Shown: positions 17,007 through 24,902 of the stretch, in pieces | How the letters are laid out: each line of letters begins with the position of its first letter | How positions within the stretch are numbered: position 1 is the first letter of the stretch | Assembly: GCF_002797375.1 (NCBI RefSeq) | Contig: NZ_KZ454941.1 | Coordinates: forward strand, 2,246,657-2,310,656 | Direction: 5' to 3' | Length of the DNA stretch: 64,000 nt | Origin: Bacillus sp. FJAT-42315 | GTDB lineage: Bacteria > Bacillota > Bacilli > Bacillales > Domibacillaceae | Notes under the pieces: model-generated | The model's database searches: none | The model's input: the letters and a program-made list of their open reading frames with translations, nothing else | Told to the model about the DNA's origin: nothing | Translations under genes and position numbers: made by a program

Positions 17007-18491
17007 TTATTCGTTTAAGTCCACCCATACACTTTTTACTTCTGTATAAGCATTTAACGCGTAAGACCCCATTTCTCTTCCTAAGCCAGATTGCTTAAAG
17101 CCGCCGAATGGACTCGCTGCATCCAACGCGTTATAGCAATTCACCCAAACTGTTCCTGCTTTAATTCGCTGAGCTAAATAGTGAGCACTTTTTAAGTTTT
17201 CTGTCCATACGCCTGCCGCTAATCCAAAGTTTGTATTGTTTGCGCGCTCGACCAAATCGTCTAAGTCATCAAATGGCATGGCTGAAACGACGGGTCCGAA
17301 AATTTCTTCTTTAGCAATTGTCATGGAATCGTTTACATCAGCGAAAATAGTCGGTTGCACGAAGTACCCTTGATCAAACGGCACTTTTCCACCTGTTAAA
17401 ATTTCTGCCCCTTCTTCTTGTCCCTTTTGAATATAGGACATGACGCGTTTTTGCTGTTCGTCTGAAACGAGTGGTCCCATTTCTGTTGTTGGATTGATCC
17501 CTTGACCTTGCTGAATTTTTTCAGCATGACTCACCATATCCGCTAGGAAATTATCGTATTTCTTTTTCTGAATAAACAGTCGAGAACCGGCACAACACAC
17601 TTGTCCTTGGTTAAACATAATACCGAATAAAGCTCCTGGTACCGCTTTACTAAGGTCGGCATCTGGTAAAATGATATTCGGTGATTTTCCTCCTAGCTCA
17701 AGCGTGACTCGTTTCAATGTTTCTGATGCTTGTCTCATAATCGATTTTCCAACTGGTGTCGAACCAGTGAAAGCGATTTTATCGACTTGCGGATGGTTTA
17801 CTAATGGAGCTCCTGCTGTTTCTCCAAAGCCAGGAACGACGTTGATAACACCATCAGGAAACCCAACTTCTTGCGCAAGCTGAGCTAAATAAAGAGCTGA
17901 TAATGGCGTTTGCTCTGCTGGCTTTAAGACAACTGTACAACCTGTTGCCAATGCCGCTCCTAATTTCCAAGCCGCCATCAATAATGGGAAGTTCCATGGA
18001 ATAATTTGCCCGACTACCCCTACAGGCTCATGTCGAGTGTAGTTCAAATAATTACCTGCAACCGGGATTGTTTGTCCCATAATCTTCGTTGCCCACCCAG
18101 CAAAGTAACGAAAATGTTCAATCGCAAGCGGCACATCTGCTGCCGATGATTCACGAATCGGCTTTCCGCTATCTAACGTATCGAGCTGTGCTAATTCTTC
18201 TTTATTCTCCTCCATCTTGTCAGCCAATAAATAAATGAGACGACTCCGCTCCGCTGCACTCATCTTTGACCACGGACCACTGTCAAATGCTCGTCTTGCA
18301 GCTTGAACAGCTTGTTCAATATCTTGCTCCATCGCTTCACTGACAACAGCAAGCACTTCTCCAGTTGCTGGATTATACGTTTCAAATTTTTTTCCAGAAG
18401 CGGACTCAACCCACTTTCCATTAATGAATAGCTTTTTCGTCCCTTTTAAAAATTCCTCTACACGTGGTGAAATGTTGATTGTTTTTTCCAT
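17007..18491 (-). CDS. NAD(P)-dependent aldehyde dehydrogenase
   Basis: A 494-residue cytoplasmic aldehyde dehydrogenase of the ALDH1/betaine-aldehyde type. Visible are PWNFPLLMAAWKLG, the nucleotide motif FTGSTPVGK, the glutamate motif LELGGKSPN, and the nucleophile cysteine in NQGQVCCAGSR; EEIFGPV follows. It would oxidise the aldehyde made by the amine dehydrogenase to a carboxylic acid. It lies 23 bases downstream of the alcohol dehydrogenase gene and upstream of the gamma-subunit gene, all behind the sigma-54 promoter. The specific aldehyde is unknown. Confidence 0.9.
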   Translation of the reverse strand: MEKTINISPRVEEFLKGTKKLFINGKWVESASGKKFETYNPATGEVLAVVSEAMEQDIEQAVQAARRAFDSGPWSKMSAAERSRLIYLLADKMEENKEELAQLDTLDSGKPIRESSAADVPLAIEHFRYFAGWATKIMGQTIPVAGNYLNYTRHEPVGVVGQIIPWNFPLLMAAWKLGAALATGCTVVLKPAEQTPLSALYLAQLAQEVGFPDGVINVVPGFGETAGAPLVNHPQVDKIAFTGSTPVGKSIMRQASETLKRVTLELGGKSPNIILPDADLSKAVPGALFGIMFNQGQVCCAGSRLFIQKKKYDNFLADMVSHAEKIQQGQGINPTTEMGPLVSDEQQKRVMSYIQKGQEEGAEILTGGKVPFDQGYFVQPTIFADVNDSMTIAKEEIFGPVVSAMPFDDLDDLVERANNTNFGLAAGVWTENLKSAHYLAQRIKAGTVWVNCYNALDAASPFGGFKQSGLGREMGSYALNAYTEVKSVWVDLNE

Positions 18492-18514
18492 TTAAATCTC
18501 CTCCTCATGTTTAT

Positions 18515-19573
18515 TTAGAAACGGTCAATAACGACAGAACCTACCGTTCCATATTCATGCATAGACGCTAAAACACTGCTCGCTTCTTCTAAAGGAATGG
18601 TTCTTGAAATCAGTTTTTCTGGATGGAGCTGGCCGCTTTCTACCATTGCCAGTAAGGCTTTATAGCGATGAGCTTGCATTCCTAGGGAACCTTTTATTTG
18701 CAATTCTTTCGCAACGATTAAGTCAGTCGGCAATGAAATCATCCCTCCCTCTGCTTGAGTCGTTAATCCGACTTGAACATGAGTGCCTCGATTTCTTAAA
18801 CTCAAAATCGAATTCCGACAAGTTTCAGCAATACCTAGCGCATCATACGTAATATCACTTCCACCACTTGTGATGTGCATGATCGCCTCAACAGGGTTCA
18901 CTTCTCTTGAATTAACTGTCGCCACCGCACCAAGTTGTTTCGCCATTTCTAACTTTTGATCATCAATATCGACAACAATCACCCTTGCTCCGAGTGTAGA
19001 AGCGATCTGTAGAGCCGCTAAGCCTACTCCACCAGCTCCATAAATGGTAAAATAATCGCCAGCTTTCACACCCGAAATATCTGCTACTGCATGGAAGCTA
19101 GTCATAAACCGACAACCTAAAGAAGCTGCCGTAGTGAAGTCAATGGAATCGGGTAAATGAACTAAGTTTTGGTCTGCAAGAGGGACTCTCGTAAACTGAG
19201 CATAAGACCCATTACACGCAAAGCCTAAAATCGTTAAACTTTCGCAGACGTTTTGATGCCCTGTTTGACAACAATCACAACTTCCACATCCTAAACTGAA
19301 TGGAATAACGACTCGATCTCCTCTTTTGAAATGTTTTACGTTCTTTCCTACTTCTTCAATGACTCCTGCAAATTCATGACCAAGAATATGAGGCAATTCC
19401 GGCTTTAAGCCGAGCCATTCCCAATCTCCTACCCATCCGTGCCAATCACTACGGCACACTCCATTGGCTTTCACCGCTACAATCACATCATCTGGGCCAC
19501 ATTCAGGATCAGCTACATTTAAAACTTTCAGCGGTTTATTAAACTCTTCCATAACAGCAGCTCTCATCTTCAT
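18515..19573 (-). CDS. Zinc-dependent medium-chain alcohol dehydrogenase
   Basis: A 352-residue medium-chain dehydrogenase/reductase. The catalytic zinc site is seen in CRSDWHGW and GHEFAGVIEEVG. The structural zinc site has four cysteines (CGSCDCCQTGHQNVC). The NAD motif is GAGGVGLAAL. It probably interconverts an alcohol and the aldehyde that arises from amine oxidation, although it could serve another substrate. It is the first gene after the sigma-54 promoter, with AAGGAGGGGA before its ATG. Operon position links it to the amine dehydrogenase; this is inference from context. Confidence 0.88.
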   Translation of the reverse strand: MKMRAAVMEEFNKPLKVLNVADPECGPDDVIVAVKANGVCRSDWHGWVGDWEWLGLKPELPHILGHEFAGVIEEVGKNVKHFKRGDRVVIPFSLGCGSCDCCQTGHQNVCESLTILGFACNGSYAQFTRVPLADQNLVHLPDSIDFTTAASLGCRFMTSFHAVADISGVKAGDYFTIYGAGGVGLAALQIASTLGARVIVVDIDDQKLEMAKQLGAVATVNSREVNPVEAIMHITSGGSDITYDALGIAETCRNSILSLRNRGTHVQVGLTTQAEGGMISLPTDLIVAKELQIKGSLGMQAHRYKALLAMVESGQLHPEKLISRTIPLEEASSVLASMHEYGTVGSVVIDRF

Positions 19574-19649
19574 TCCCCTCCTTGAATTTTCTGAAAACTC
19601 ATTTACTAGAAGTGAATCCTTAAATGTCTATGAGCTTACCTACATAAAT

Positions 19650-19665
19650 GCAAATCTTGTGCCAA
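19650..19665 (-). promoter_or_regulatory. Sigma-54 (-24/-12) promoter of the amine dehydrogenase operon
   Basis: On the minus strand the site reads TTGGCACAAGATTTGC, an exact match to the sigma-54 consensus TTGGCAC-N5-TTGC. It lies about 75 bases before the alcohol dehydrogenase start, with a sigma-54 activator gene immediately upstream on the same strand. Transcription should therefore need RpoN and that activator. Confidence 0.9.
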
Positions 19666-19705
19666 AGAAAATACATTGATTATTCTATATTTTCTGACTA
19701 TTTTT

Positions 19706-19765
19706 TGTTCAGTTGTTCAAAAAAATAAACAAACTGTTCAACGGCAATTGAACAGTTTGTTTATT
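19706..19765. promoter_or_regulatory. Long palindrome: activator site and/or terminator of the regulator gene
   Basis: A perfect 18-bp inverted repeat (AATAAACAAACTGTTCAA, 6-base spacer, its complement; 19724-19765) starts 2 bases after the regulator stop. It is followed on the minus strand by a T-run, so it can be an intrinsic terminator despite the low-GC stem. Its TGTTCA half-sites, plus two more TGTTCA copies at 19706-19719, lie 40-100 bases upstream of the -24 element, the usual place for an enhancer site of a sigma-54 activator. Both roles may hold. Confidence 0.65.
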
Positions 19766-19766
19766 T

Positions 19767-21635
19767 TCAGTAGGAAATATTGTATTTTTTTAGACGATTA
19801 TACAATGTGCCTCGCGAAAAGCCGAGCATCTTAGCAGCTTTTGTTACATTAAAATTCGTTTGCTTTAACATTTGAATAATATTTTCTCGTTCATGTTTCT
19901 CCGTCCCAATGTCTGGTAAATTATTCACTAACACAAATGGAGTCGATCTAAGCTCTTGTAAATAATCAGGTAAATGATAGATTTCGATGATGTCTCCATC
20001 CACAAATAGTACGCTATATTCAATCGCATTGCGAAGCTCTCTAATATTACCTGGCCAATCATACGTTTGTAGTACTTGTACGACCGATTCACTAAATTGA
20101 ATACGCCCAGCTAGCTGGCATTGCTCTAAAAAATAATCGGCTAACGGAAGAATATCTTCTTTCCTTTCTCTAAGCGAAGGAATCGGTAAGTTAATCACAC
20201 TTAATCGATAATAAAGGTCTTCTCGGAAAGTACCTTCTTGAATCATTTGTTTTAAATCGCGGTTTGTCGCTGCAATAATTCGAACATCGACTTTTCTAGG
20301 TTTATATTCTCCGACTCTTAGCACCTCTTTTTCTTGCAACACTCGCAATAGCAATGGTTGAACGGTTAACGGAATTTCTCCAATTTCATCCAAAAATAAC
20401 ACACCGCCATCCGCTGCTTCAAATAACCCTTTCTTTCCTTCTTTTAATCCTCCTGTAAAAGAGCCTGGTGCATAGCCAAACAATTCACTCGCTGCGAGTT
20501 CATGGTTAAGAGAAGAACAATTAAATGTAATAAAAGGCTTCTCTCTTCTATCACTTAATCGATGAATCGTTTGACTAAATACCTCCTTTCCCGTGCCGCT
20601 CTCTCCAGTTAGCAATACAGGCACATGGCTTGGAGCTACTTTTTTAATTTTGGAAAAGAAAGATAGAAACGGAGCGCTCTGCCCGATCACTCCATCTTCA
20701 TGTTGTGAGGTTTGGGTGGACATCTTTGTAGTAGGTTGCCGAGATGAATGTTTAGGGAGTTGGACGATGATGCCGATGATTTTTTCGTTATCAATAACCG
20801 AATGCACCTTTCCTTCAGGTTGTCCATGTAAAAAGGGCAAAGGTGCATGCTCGTTATCTGTCTTTTTCTTACTCTGCAGTTGCTGAAAGTATGTGTCCCA
20901 ATCAAAAGCAGATTTCCATATATACTGAAAAGATTTAGATGAGTGATTAGAAGCAACCATGTCCCCATCCTCATCAATCGCGAGTAGCCAATCTTGTTGG
21001 GTCTCATGTTTTTTCTTCATAAAGACTTCTTTCAATATACTTGTTTTTCTGTGAACACGATTCAACATGTCTAAATGAATCCCCTCCGCAACCGCCTTTG
21101 TCAGCAGCAAGCTTTGTTTATGGAAATGTTCATCATTGCTCGTCAAGTCAAGAACGCCTATTAGCTTCTTTTTAATAGGATGAAAAATAGGTACGCCCGC
21201 ACATGAAAACGCTTTCCAAGCATCACAAAAATGCTCCGCCGTATGAATCGTCACCGGCTGTTTTGCGGCTAACGCTGTGCCGATCGCATTTGTTCCTGTC
21301 ACTTCTTCATGCCAATTCGCTCCCGGATAAAAGTTAGCTTCTCGCAATTGGTCATGTAACTTCCCTTTCATCCTTACACCAATCATTCTGCCGCGTTCAT
21401 CCGCTAGTCCAAAAGCATAGTAGTCCTCAATCTCCCTCTCCATTCGAGAGTAGACCATTGAAAAAGATTGATAAAGGTTATCATGTTGTTTGATTTTGTT
21501 TATATCTTCCTCGGTTAACACAAGAGGTGCAGAATTAAGGGTTTCTGATACTTCGCTTTTCCGACTTCTTTTCCAAGACTCCATAATCGTTTTCGGTACT
21601 TCTTGATTAATTAAACGAAAATGATGATTCCTCAT
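19767..21635 (-). CDS. Sigma-54-dependent transcriptional activator (AcoR-like)
   Basis: A 622-residue enhancer-binding protein. The N-terminal region resembles the GAF-type sensor of AcoR regulators (starts with a TIMESWKRS helix). The AAA+ domain has Walker A GESGTGKE, a sigma-54 contact loop reading GSFTGG in place of GAFTGA, and Walker B GGVLFLDEIGE. The C terminus has a Fis-type helix-turn-helix (NVTKAAKMLGFSRGTLYNRL). It should sense a small molecule, perhaps the amine or aldehyde, and open the sigma-54 promoter downstream. Gram-negative qhp loci use an AraC-type QhpR instead. ATG 21635 was chosen for its GAGGAGGG site; an upstream extension of 32 residues lacks one. Confidence 0.88.
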   Translation of the reverse strand: MRNHHFRLINQEVPKTIMESWKRSRKSEVSETLNSAPLVLTEEDINKIKQHDNLYQSFSMVYSRMEREIEDYYAFGLADERGRMIGVRMKGKLHDQLREANFYPGANWHEEVTGTNAIGTALAAKQPVTIHTAEHFCDAWKAFSCAGVPIFHPIKKKLIGVLDLTSNDEHFHKQSLLLTKAVAEGIHLDMLNRVHRKTSILKEVFMKKKHETQQDWLLAIDEDGDMVASNHSSKSFQYIWKSAFDWDTYFQQLQSKKKTDNEHAPLPFLHGQPEGKVHSVIDNEKIIGIIVQLPKHSSRQPTTKMSTQTSQHEDGVIGQSAPFLSFFSKIKKVAPSHVPVLLTGESGTGKEVFSQTIHRLSDRREKPFITFNCSSLNHELAASELFGYAPGSFTGGLKEGKKGLFEAADGGVLFLDEIGEIPLTVQPLLLRVLQEKEVLRVGEYKPRKVDVRIIAATNRDLKQMIQEGTFREDLYYRLSVINLPIPSLRERKEDILPLADYFLEQCQLAGRIQFSESVVQVLQTYDWPGNIRELRNAIEYSVLFVDGDIIEIYHLPDYLQELRSTPFVLVNNLPDIGTEKHERENIIQMLKQTNFNVTKAAKMLGFSRGTLYNRLKKYNISY

Positions 21636-21771
21636 TCTGAATACCCTCCTCTTATCATTCCTTTTCCATGCTATGTACTTACATAAAGAGTATATCATTC
21701 GAAATATTCCGTCAATTAATACGACAAACAAATACTATAAAAGACAAGCTTTCCATCATTCATAATTAAAA

Positions 21772-21803
21772 AGGAGCAGGAAAAGTCACTTTTCCCCGCT
21801 CCT
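21772..21803 (-). terminator. Intrinsic terminator after mscL
   Basis: AGGAGC-GGGAAAAGT pairs with ACTTTTCC-GCTCCT and is followed on the minus strand by a T-run. Confidence 0.8.
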
Positions 21804-21826
21804 ATATCCCAATAATCCAACTCAAA

Positions 21827-22210
21827 TTATTTTTGCGCTTTTAATAAGTCTCGAATTTCTGCTAATAGCACTTCCTCTTTAGAAGGTGCTGGCGGTGCTG
21901 CTGGTTCCTCAGCTTTTTCTCGCTTAGCGGTTAGTTTATTAAATAACTTAATAAAAAGAAAAATCGAAAAAGCAATAATTAAAAAGTCCACAATCGTTTG
22001 AATAAACGCCCCATATTTAATCGTCGCCTTGTTATAAGTAAAGGCTAAATCCGTAAAGTTGACTCCTCCAAGAAGCAATCCAACCAGCGGCATAATCACA
22101 TCTTCCACAAGCGACGTTACGATTTTACCAAAAGCTCCACCGATAATCACCCCAACTGCTAGGTCAATGACATTCCCACGCATCGCAAATTCCTTAAATT
22201 CCTTTAGCAT
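21827..22210 (-). CDS. mscL: Large-conductance mechanosensitive channel
   Basis: This 127-residue protein forms a pentameric channel that opens under membrane tension during hypo-osmotic shock. The N-terminal amphipathic helix ([10 protein letters not shown]), first transmembrane helix with [12 protein letters not shown], second helix ([14 protein letters not shown]) and a charged C-terminal bundle ending in LLAEIRDLL are all clear. Length is normal for the family. It stands alone with its own terminator. Confidence 0.95.
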   Translation of the reverse strand: MLKEFKEFAMRGNVIDLAVGVIIGGAFGKIVTSLVEDVIMPLVGLLLGGVNFTDLAFTYNKATIKYGAFIQTIVDFLIIAFSIFLFIKLFNKLTAKREKAEEPAAPPAPSKEEVLLAEIRDLLKAQK

Positions 22211-22333
22211 AAAACCCCTCCATTCACTAATAATTTCTCTCTAACTATAGCAAAAAATGGGGAAAGATAAAGAAAATAAATTATTATGAATTTTTCTTTC
22301 TTGTTTCTAAACTTCTTTAGACAAAATAAAACA

Positions 22334-22356
22334 AAAGCAGGATATACTCCTGCTTT
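22334..22356 (-). terminator. Intrinsic terminator after the kinase and small membrane gene
   Basis: AAAGCAGGA and TCCTGCTTT form the stem; T-rich sequence follows on the minus strand. Confidence 0.75.
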
Positions 22357-22511
22357 CAGTCGTGATGTTGTTTCTGCTTGACTCTCTCTTCTATTCTTCT
22401 AAATCTTTCATTGCGTTTTTTCTCTGAAAAAAACAGCCCTGTCAACAGAGCGATAAAAAAAACGGGTATAGCAAACACAAATAGTTGCATTAAACTACTC
22501 ACTATGTTCAC
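22356..22511 (-). CDS. Small single-pass membrane protein (DUF4083-like)
   Basis: A 51-residue protein with one transmembrane helix (LMQLFVFAIPVFFIALLTGLFF) and a basic, helical C terminus. It resembles the DUF4083 type, whose function is unknown. The likely start is GTG 22511 with AAAGGGAG at normal distance, inside the end of the histidine kinase gene (17-base overlap). That overlap suggests co-translation with the kinase. Confidence 0.55.
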   Translation of the reverse strand: MNIVSSLMQLFVFAIPVFFIALLTGLFFSEKKRNERFRRIEERVKQKQHHD

Positions 22512-24714
22512 TTCTCCCACTCCCTTTACTCTTTTCTTCTTCATATACAGGTAAAGAAATCATCACCTTTGTTCCTTTCCCTTCTTCGCTTTCAAAAGAA
22601 ATCGTTCCTTTATGGTTTTGAATAATTTTAAAGCTGACCATTAATCCAAGACCGGTCCCCTTTTCTTTATTAGAATAGAATGGTTCACCAAGTCTAGCAA
22701 TCCGATCTTTTTGAATGCCAACTCCTTCATCTGTCAATTCCATGATCACTCGATTATTTTCATGCTTCGTTGTCATGGTAATGACCCCGCCATTAGGCAT
22801 CGCTTCTAAAGCATTCTTGATTAAATTAATGATTACTTGTTTAATTTGCTTCATTTCTCCAAATGTTTCCGGTAAATAATGATCAAGTGTACTAACGATA
22901 TTGGCATTATGGAGTAACGCTTCAGGTTGCATAAAAATAATGACTTCATTCAGTATTTTATTCAAATTAAGTTTTTCCATTTGCAATTCTTGATGAGGTT
23001 TCGCTAGCATTAAAAATTCATTCATAATAAATTCAATTCGTTGTAGTTCAGACAAAATAATGTCGCTATACTTCGTTTGGCTTTCCTTTCCCCAAAGCTG
23101 AACAAACCCTTTAATCGTCGTTAATGGATTGCGAATTTCATGAGCGATCCCAGCCGCTAATTGTCCCACAGCTCCTAGCTTATCGCCTTTACGAATTAAA
23201 ATATCTTTCTCCTTCAATTCGGTAATATCTTCCATCACACTAATGATTCGCTTCGGCTGTTTCGCTTTATTGTAAATGACGGTTTGTCTTGATCGGATCC
23301 AGCGAATTTCACCACTCGGTCGAATGATACGAAACTCGAATTCATCAGGTTCTTCCTTATAATGAGTAAATTGATACATTAAGTACTCGCGGTCCTCTTC
23401 ATGAATCGTTTCAATATATTGAAAGTGATTTTGATATAAATCGGATATAGAACGTTGCCATACTTTCTCAAATGCAGCGCTTACATAAAGTAGTTGAAAC
23501 CCCTCTACATTATGCACACAAAATACTTCATTAATATTTTCAGTAATCTCTCTTATTTGTTTTTCGCTTTCCCTTAATTTTTGCAAACTCATTTGATAGT
23601 CTGTAATGTCACGTATATTTACCGCAAGCCCTGTTGAGGATGGGAACGTACAGATTTCAAAATAACCTTTGTAAAGATTACTATATACTTGAAAACGTTG
23701 GGGTTCTTGCGTATTCATGGACTGCTTATAATAATATTCATAAATCGTTCCTCTTACCTCAGGAAAAGTATCCCATAAATTCTTCCCCACAATTTCTTCT
23801 TGATTTTTCTTCCACATGTTTGCAAGCACGTCATTGACATAGACAATATTCCACTGATCATCTACAAAGAAAAATGCTTCGATAATGCTCTGTAATATAT
23901 TCTCAAGACGCTCGTTTGCTTTTTTTAGCTCTTTTTTCTGATTGATAAGCTCTCTCTGCGCCTCCACTAGCATGGAATTATCTCTACTAATACCGGAGAA
24001 AGCCACGACTTCTCCTACTTCATTTCGGATCGGTGAAGCGGTTATACTCACAGGAATCATTGACCCATCTTTACGCAATCTCATCGCTTCATAGTTGACC
24101 ATTTTTTCCCCAGATAATACTCTTTCCCTGATCTGTTGAAATTCAATGTAAAAAGAGTCCGGAATAATCGGTAACTTTTGTCCTTTTACTTCTTCATTTG
24201 TCCATCCAAAAATCTTCTCAAAGGCTCTATTCACAGCAATAACATTTCCTTCTAAATCTATAAGGTCAACTGCATCATCCGTATTTTCCCAAAATGATTG
24301 AAAATATTGATTTGATTGAATAAGTTCACGTTCTAATCGCTTTTGTCGGCTCATATCTCTCCCGATCATTAAAACCATTTTTTGCGCAACCATTGAAGCT
24401 CCACTCCAAGACATCCAAATGTAATTACCATCTTTGCATAAACTACGGTTCTCAACAGTTACTGATTTGCCACATTGTACAACCTCTTCAAACTTTTCTC
24501 TTGTATTTTCAAAGTCAGATGAGTGAATGTAATCTAAGAAATTCTTTCCGATAAGTTCTTTCTCATCATAACCTAACACCGAGGTTAATGCTGGGTTAAC
24601 AAATCGAATAATTCCATCATGATCAGTAGCTGCAAACATTTCTTTTGTCATTTGTATAAACCACTCAATCTCTTCAGGAGAAACGAGTGAAGAATTAAAA
24701 AAATTATTCGCCAT
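22495..24714 (-). CDS. Multi-PAS sensor histidine kinase (sporulation-kinase type)
   Basis: A 739-residue soluble kinase. About four PAS domains fill residues 1-500; DHDGIIRFVNPALTSVLGYDEKEL is the first and later repeats end in PAC-like REDGS/RDIT segments. The HisKA motif GIAHEIRNPLTTIKGF carries the phosphoacceptor histidine. The ATPase domain has NLIKNALEAMP, DEGVGIQ and GTGLGL. No membrane helices are seen. The layout is like B. subtilis KinA/KinE kinases that feed the Spo0 phosphorelay. No response regulator gene is adjacent, also typical of those kinases. The exact target is inference. Confidence 0.85.
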   Translation of the reverse strand: MANNFFNSSLVSPEEIEWFIQMTKEMFAATDHDGIIRFVNPALTSVLGYDEKELIGKNFLDYIHSSDFENTREKFEEVVQCGKSVTVENRSLCKDGNYIWMSWSGASMVAQKMVLMIGRDMSRQKRLERELIQSNQYFQSFWENTDDAVDLIDLEGNVIAVNRAFEKIFGWTNEEVKGQKLPIIPDSFYIEFQQIRERVLSGEKMVNYEAMRLRKDGSMIPVSITASPIRNEVGEVVAFSGISRDNSMLVEAQRELINQKKELKKANERLENILQSIIEAFFFVDDQWNIVYVNDVLANMWKKNQEEIVGKNLWDTFPEVRGTIYEYYYKQSMNTQEPQRFQVYSNLYKGYFEICTFPSSTGLAVNIRDITDYQMSLQKLRESEKQIREITENINEVFCVHNVEGFQLLYVSAAFEKVWQRSISDLYQNHFQYIETIHEEDREYLMYQFTHYKEEPDEFEFRIIRPSGEIRWIRSRQTVIYNKAKQPKRIISVMEDITELKEKDILIRKGDKLGAVGQLAAGIAHEIRNPLTTIKGFVQLWGKESQTKYSDIILSELQRIEFIMNEFLMLAKPHQELQMEKLNLNKILNEVIIFMQPEALLHNANIVSTLDHYLPETFGEMKQIKQVIINLIKNALEAMPNGGVITMTTKHENNRVIMELTDEGVGIQKDRIARLGEPFYSNKEKGTGLGLMVSFKIIQNHKGTISFESEEGKGTKVMISLPVYEEEKSKGSGRSEHSE

Positions 24715-24864
24715 TTTCTATACCTCTTTAAAAACGAATTTTAGTCCTACAAAAAATTAGAATTAATTAAAGATTAACACTTTTGTATATAAAATGACTA
24801 GGTAATACGAGAAAAAAGTAGGAATGTACTGGTTTCTTTCCTAAATATCTATGCCGTTTCATAT

Positions 24865-24896
24865 AAAAAGCCCACGACGAATACGTCATGAGCTTT
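24865..24896 (-). terminator. Intrinsic terminator after alsT
   Basis: On the minus strand AAAGCTCATGACG pairs with CGTCGTGGGCTTT around TATT and is followed by TTT. Confidence 0.8.
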
Positions 24897-24902
24897 GCCC
24901 GT

